6,533 nt of DNA, from positions 1 to 6,533 of the forward strand of contig JAKAAL010000246.1 of assembly GCA_021802375.1 (NCBI GenBank), in the 5' to 3' direction. This stretch comes from Bacillota bacterium. Its GTDB lineage: Bacteria > Bacillota_E > Sulfobacillia > Sulfobacillales > Sulfobacillaceae. The notes below the pieces were generated by a model. The model had not been told where the DNA came from. It saw only the letters and a list, made by a program, of their open reading frames with translations, and ran no database searches. This document shows positions 6,437-6,533 of the stretch, piece by piece. Position 1 is the stretch's first letter. Every line of letters begins with the position of its first letter. Made by a program: the position numbers and the translations under genes.

Positions 6437-6533
6437 ATATTGCGACTATGTGCCGCAGGCGCACTTGATGATGAAGGGGCCGGGAGGGCGGTCCGTGGTC
6501 GGGCGGCTTCGTGCGATCTTGGACACGGCGATA
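6437..6533. other. G+C-rich right edge with no assignable gene
   Basis: Base composition rises clearly just after the regulator stop. One plus-strand frame stays open to the edge, giving VPQAHLMMKGPGGRSVVGRL then RAILDTAI, with G or C in most third codon positions. It has no ribosome binding site at its possible starts (GTG 6450, ATG 6468 or 6471) and enters from within the regulator's 3' end in another frame. It may be the edge of a new gene or of an insertion, but too little is visible to decide. Confidence 0.3.

Noticed and set aside
6450..6464. Hairpin GTGC/GCAC after the regulator as a terminator
   Set aside because: Four-base stem without a T-run.

Overview
The window looks like a piece of a moderate-GC Firmicutes-type chromosome. 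Intact genes have strong AGGAGG-like ribosome binding sites, and the aldehyde dehydrogenase resembles the Bacillus RocA type. A Sulfobacillus-like acidophile is my guess from overall flavour only; nothing in the window proves it.

Left part (1-1310): on the minus strand, a LuxR/NarL response regulator remnant (about 808-394) has lost its phosphoacceptor half and carries a frameshift in its DNA-binding domain. It is followed by the intact start of an unrecognised helical protein that runs off the left edge (307 to <1). On the plus strand is a small unrecognised gene (972-1310) with a clear ribosome binding site and GTG start.

Middle part (1307-2720): a nearly full-length but heavily mutated FAD-dependent oxidoreductase of the DAO family lies on the minus strand (2521-1307), with at least two in-frame stops and several frameshifts. 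Directly abutting its broken 5' end is what looks like the last ~65 codons of an amino-acid permease on the plus strand (about 2519-2720), also frameshifted. The simplest reading is that a divergent oxidase/permease pair was cut by one deletion that removed the shared promoter and both 5' ends, after or during general decay.

Right part (2795-6436): a compact, apparently intact plus-strand operon encodes a class III PLP aminotransferase, a 1-pyrroline-5-carboxylate (glutamate-semialdehyde) dehydrogenase and an IclR-family regulator, with gaps of 12 and 3 bp. The first two enzymes would convert an omega-amino acid (ornithine, GABA or similar) to a semialdehyde and then to a dicarboxylate such as glutamate. 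The regulator probably senses a pathway compound. With the permease and flavin oxidase remnants, the locus was probably once a larger amine/amino-acid utilisation cluster of which only the central enzymes and regulator survive.

The last ~97 bp are G+C-richer and hold no gene I can name. I found no RNA genes, CRISPR arrays or complete mobile elements. I see no convincing novel biological system here; the interest is in the pattern of decay and in the repeats in front of the operon.
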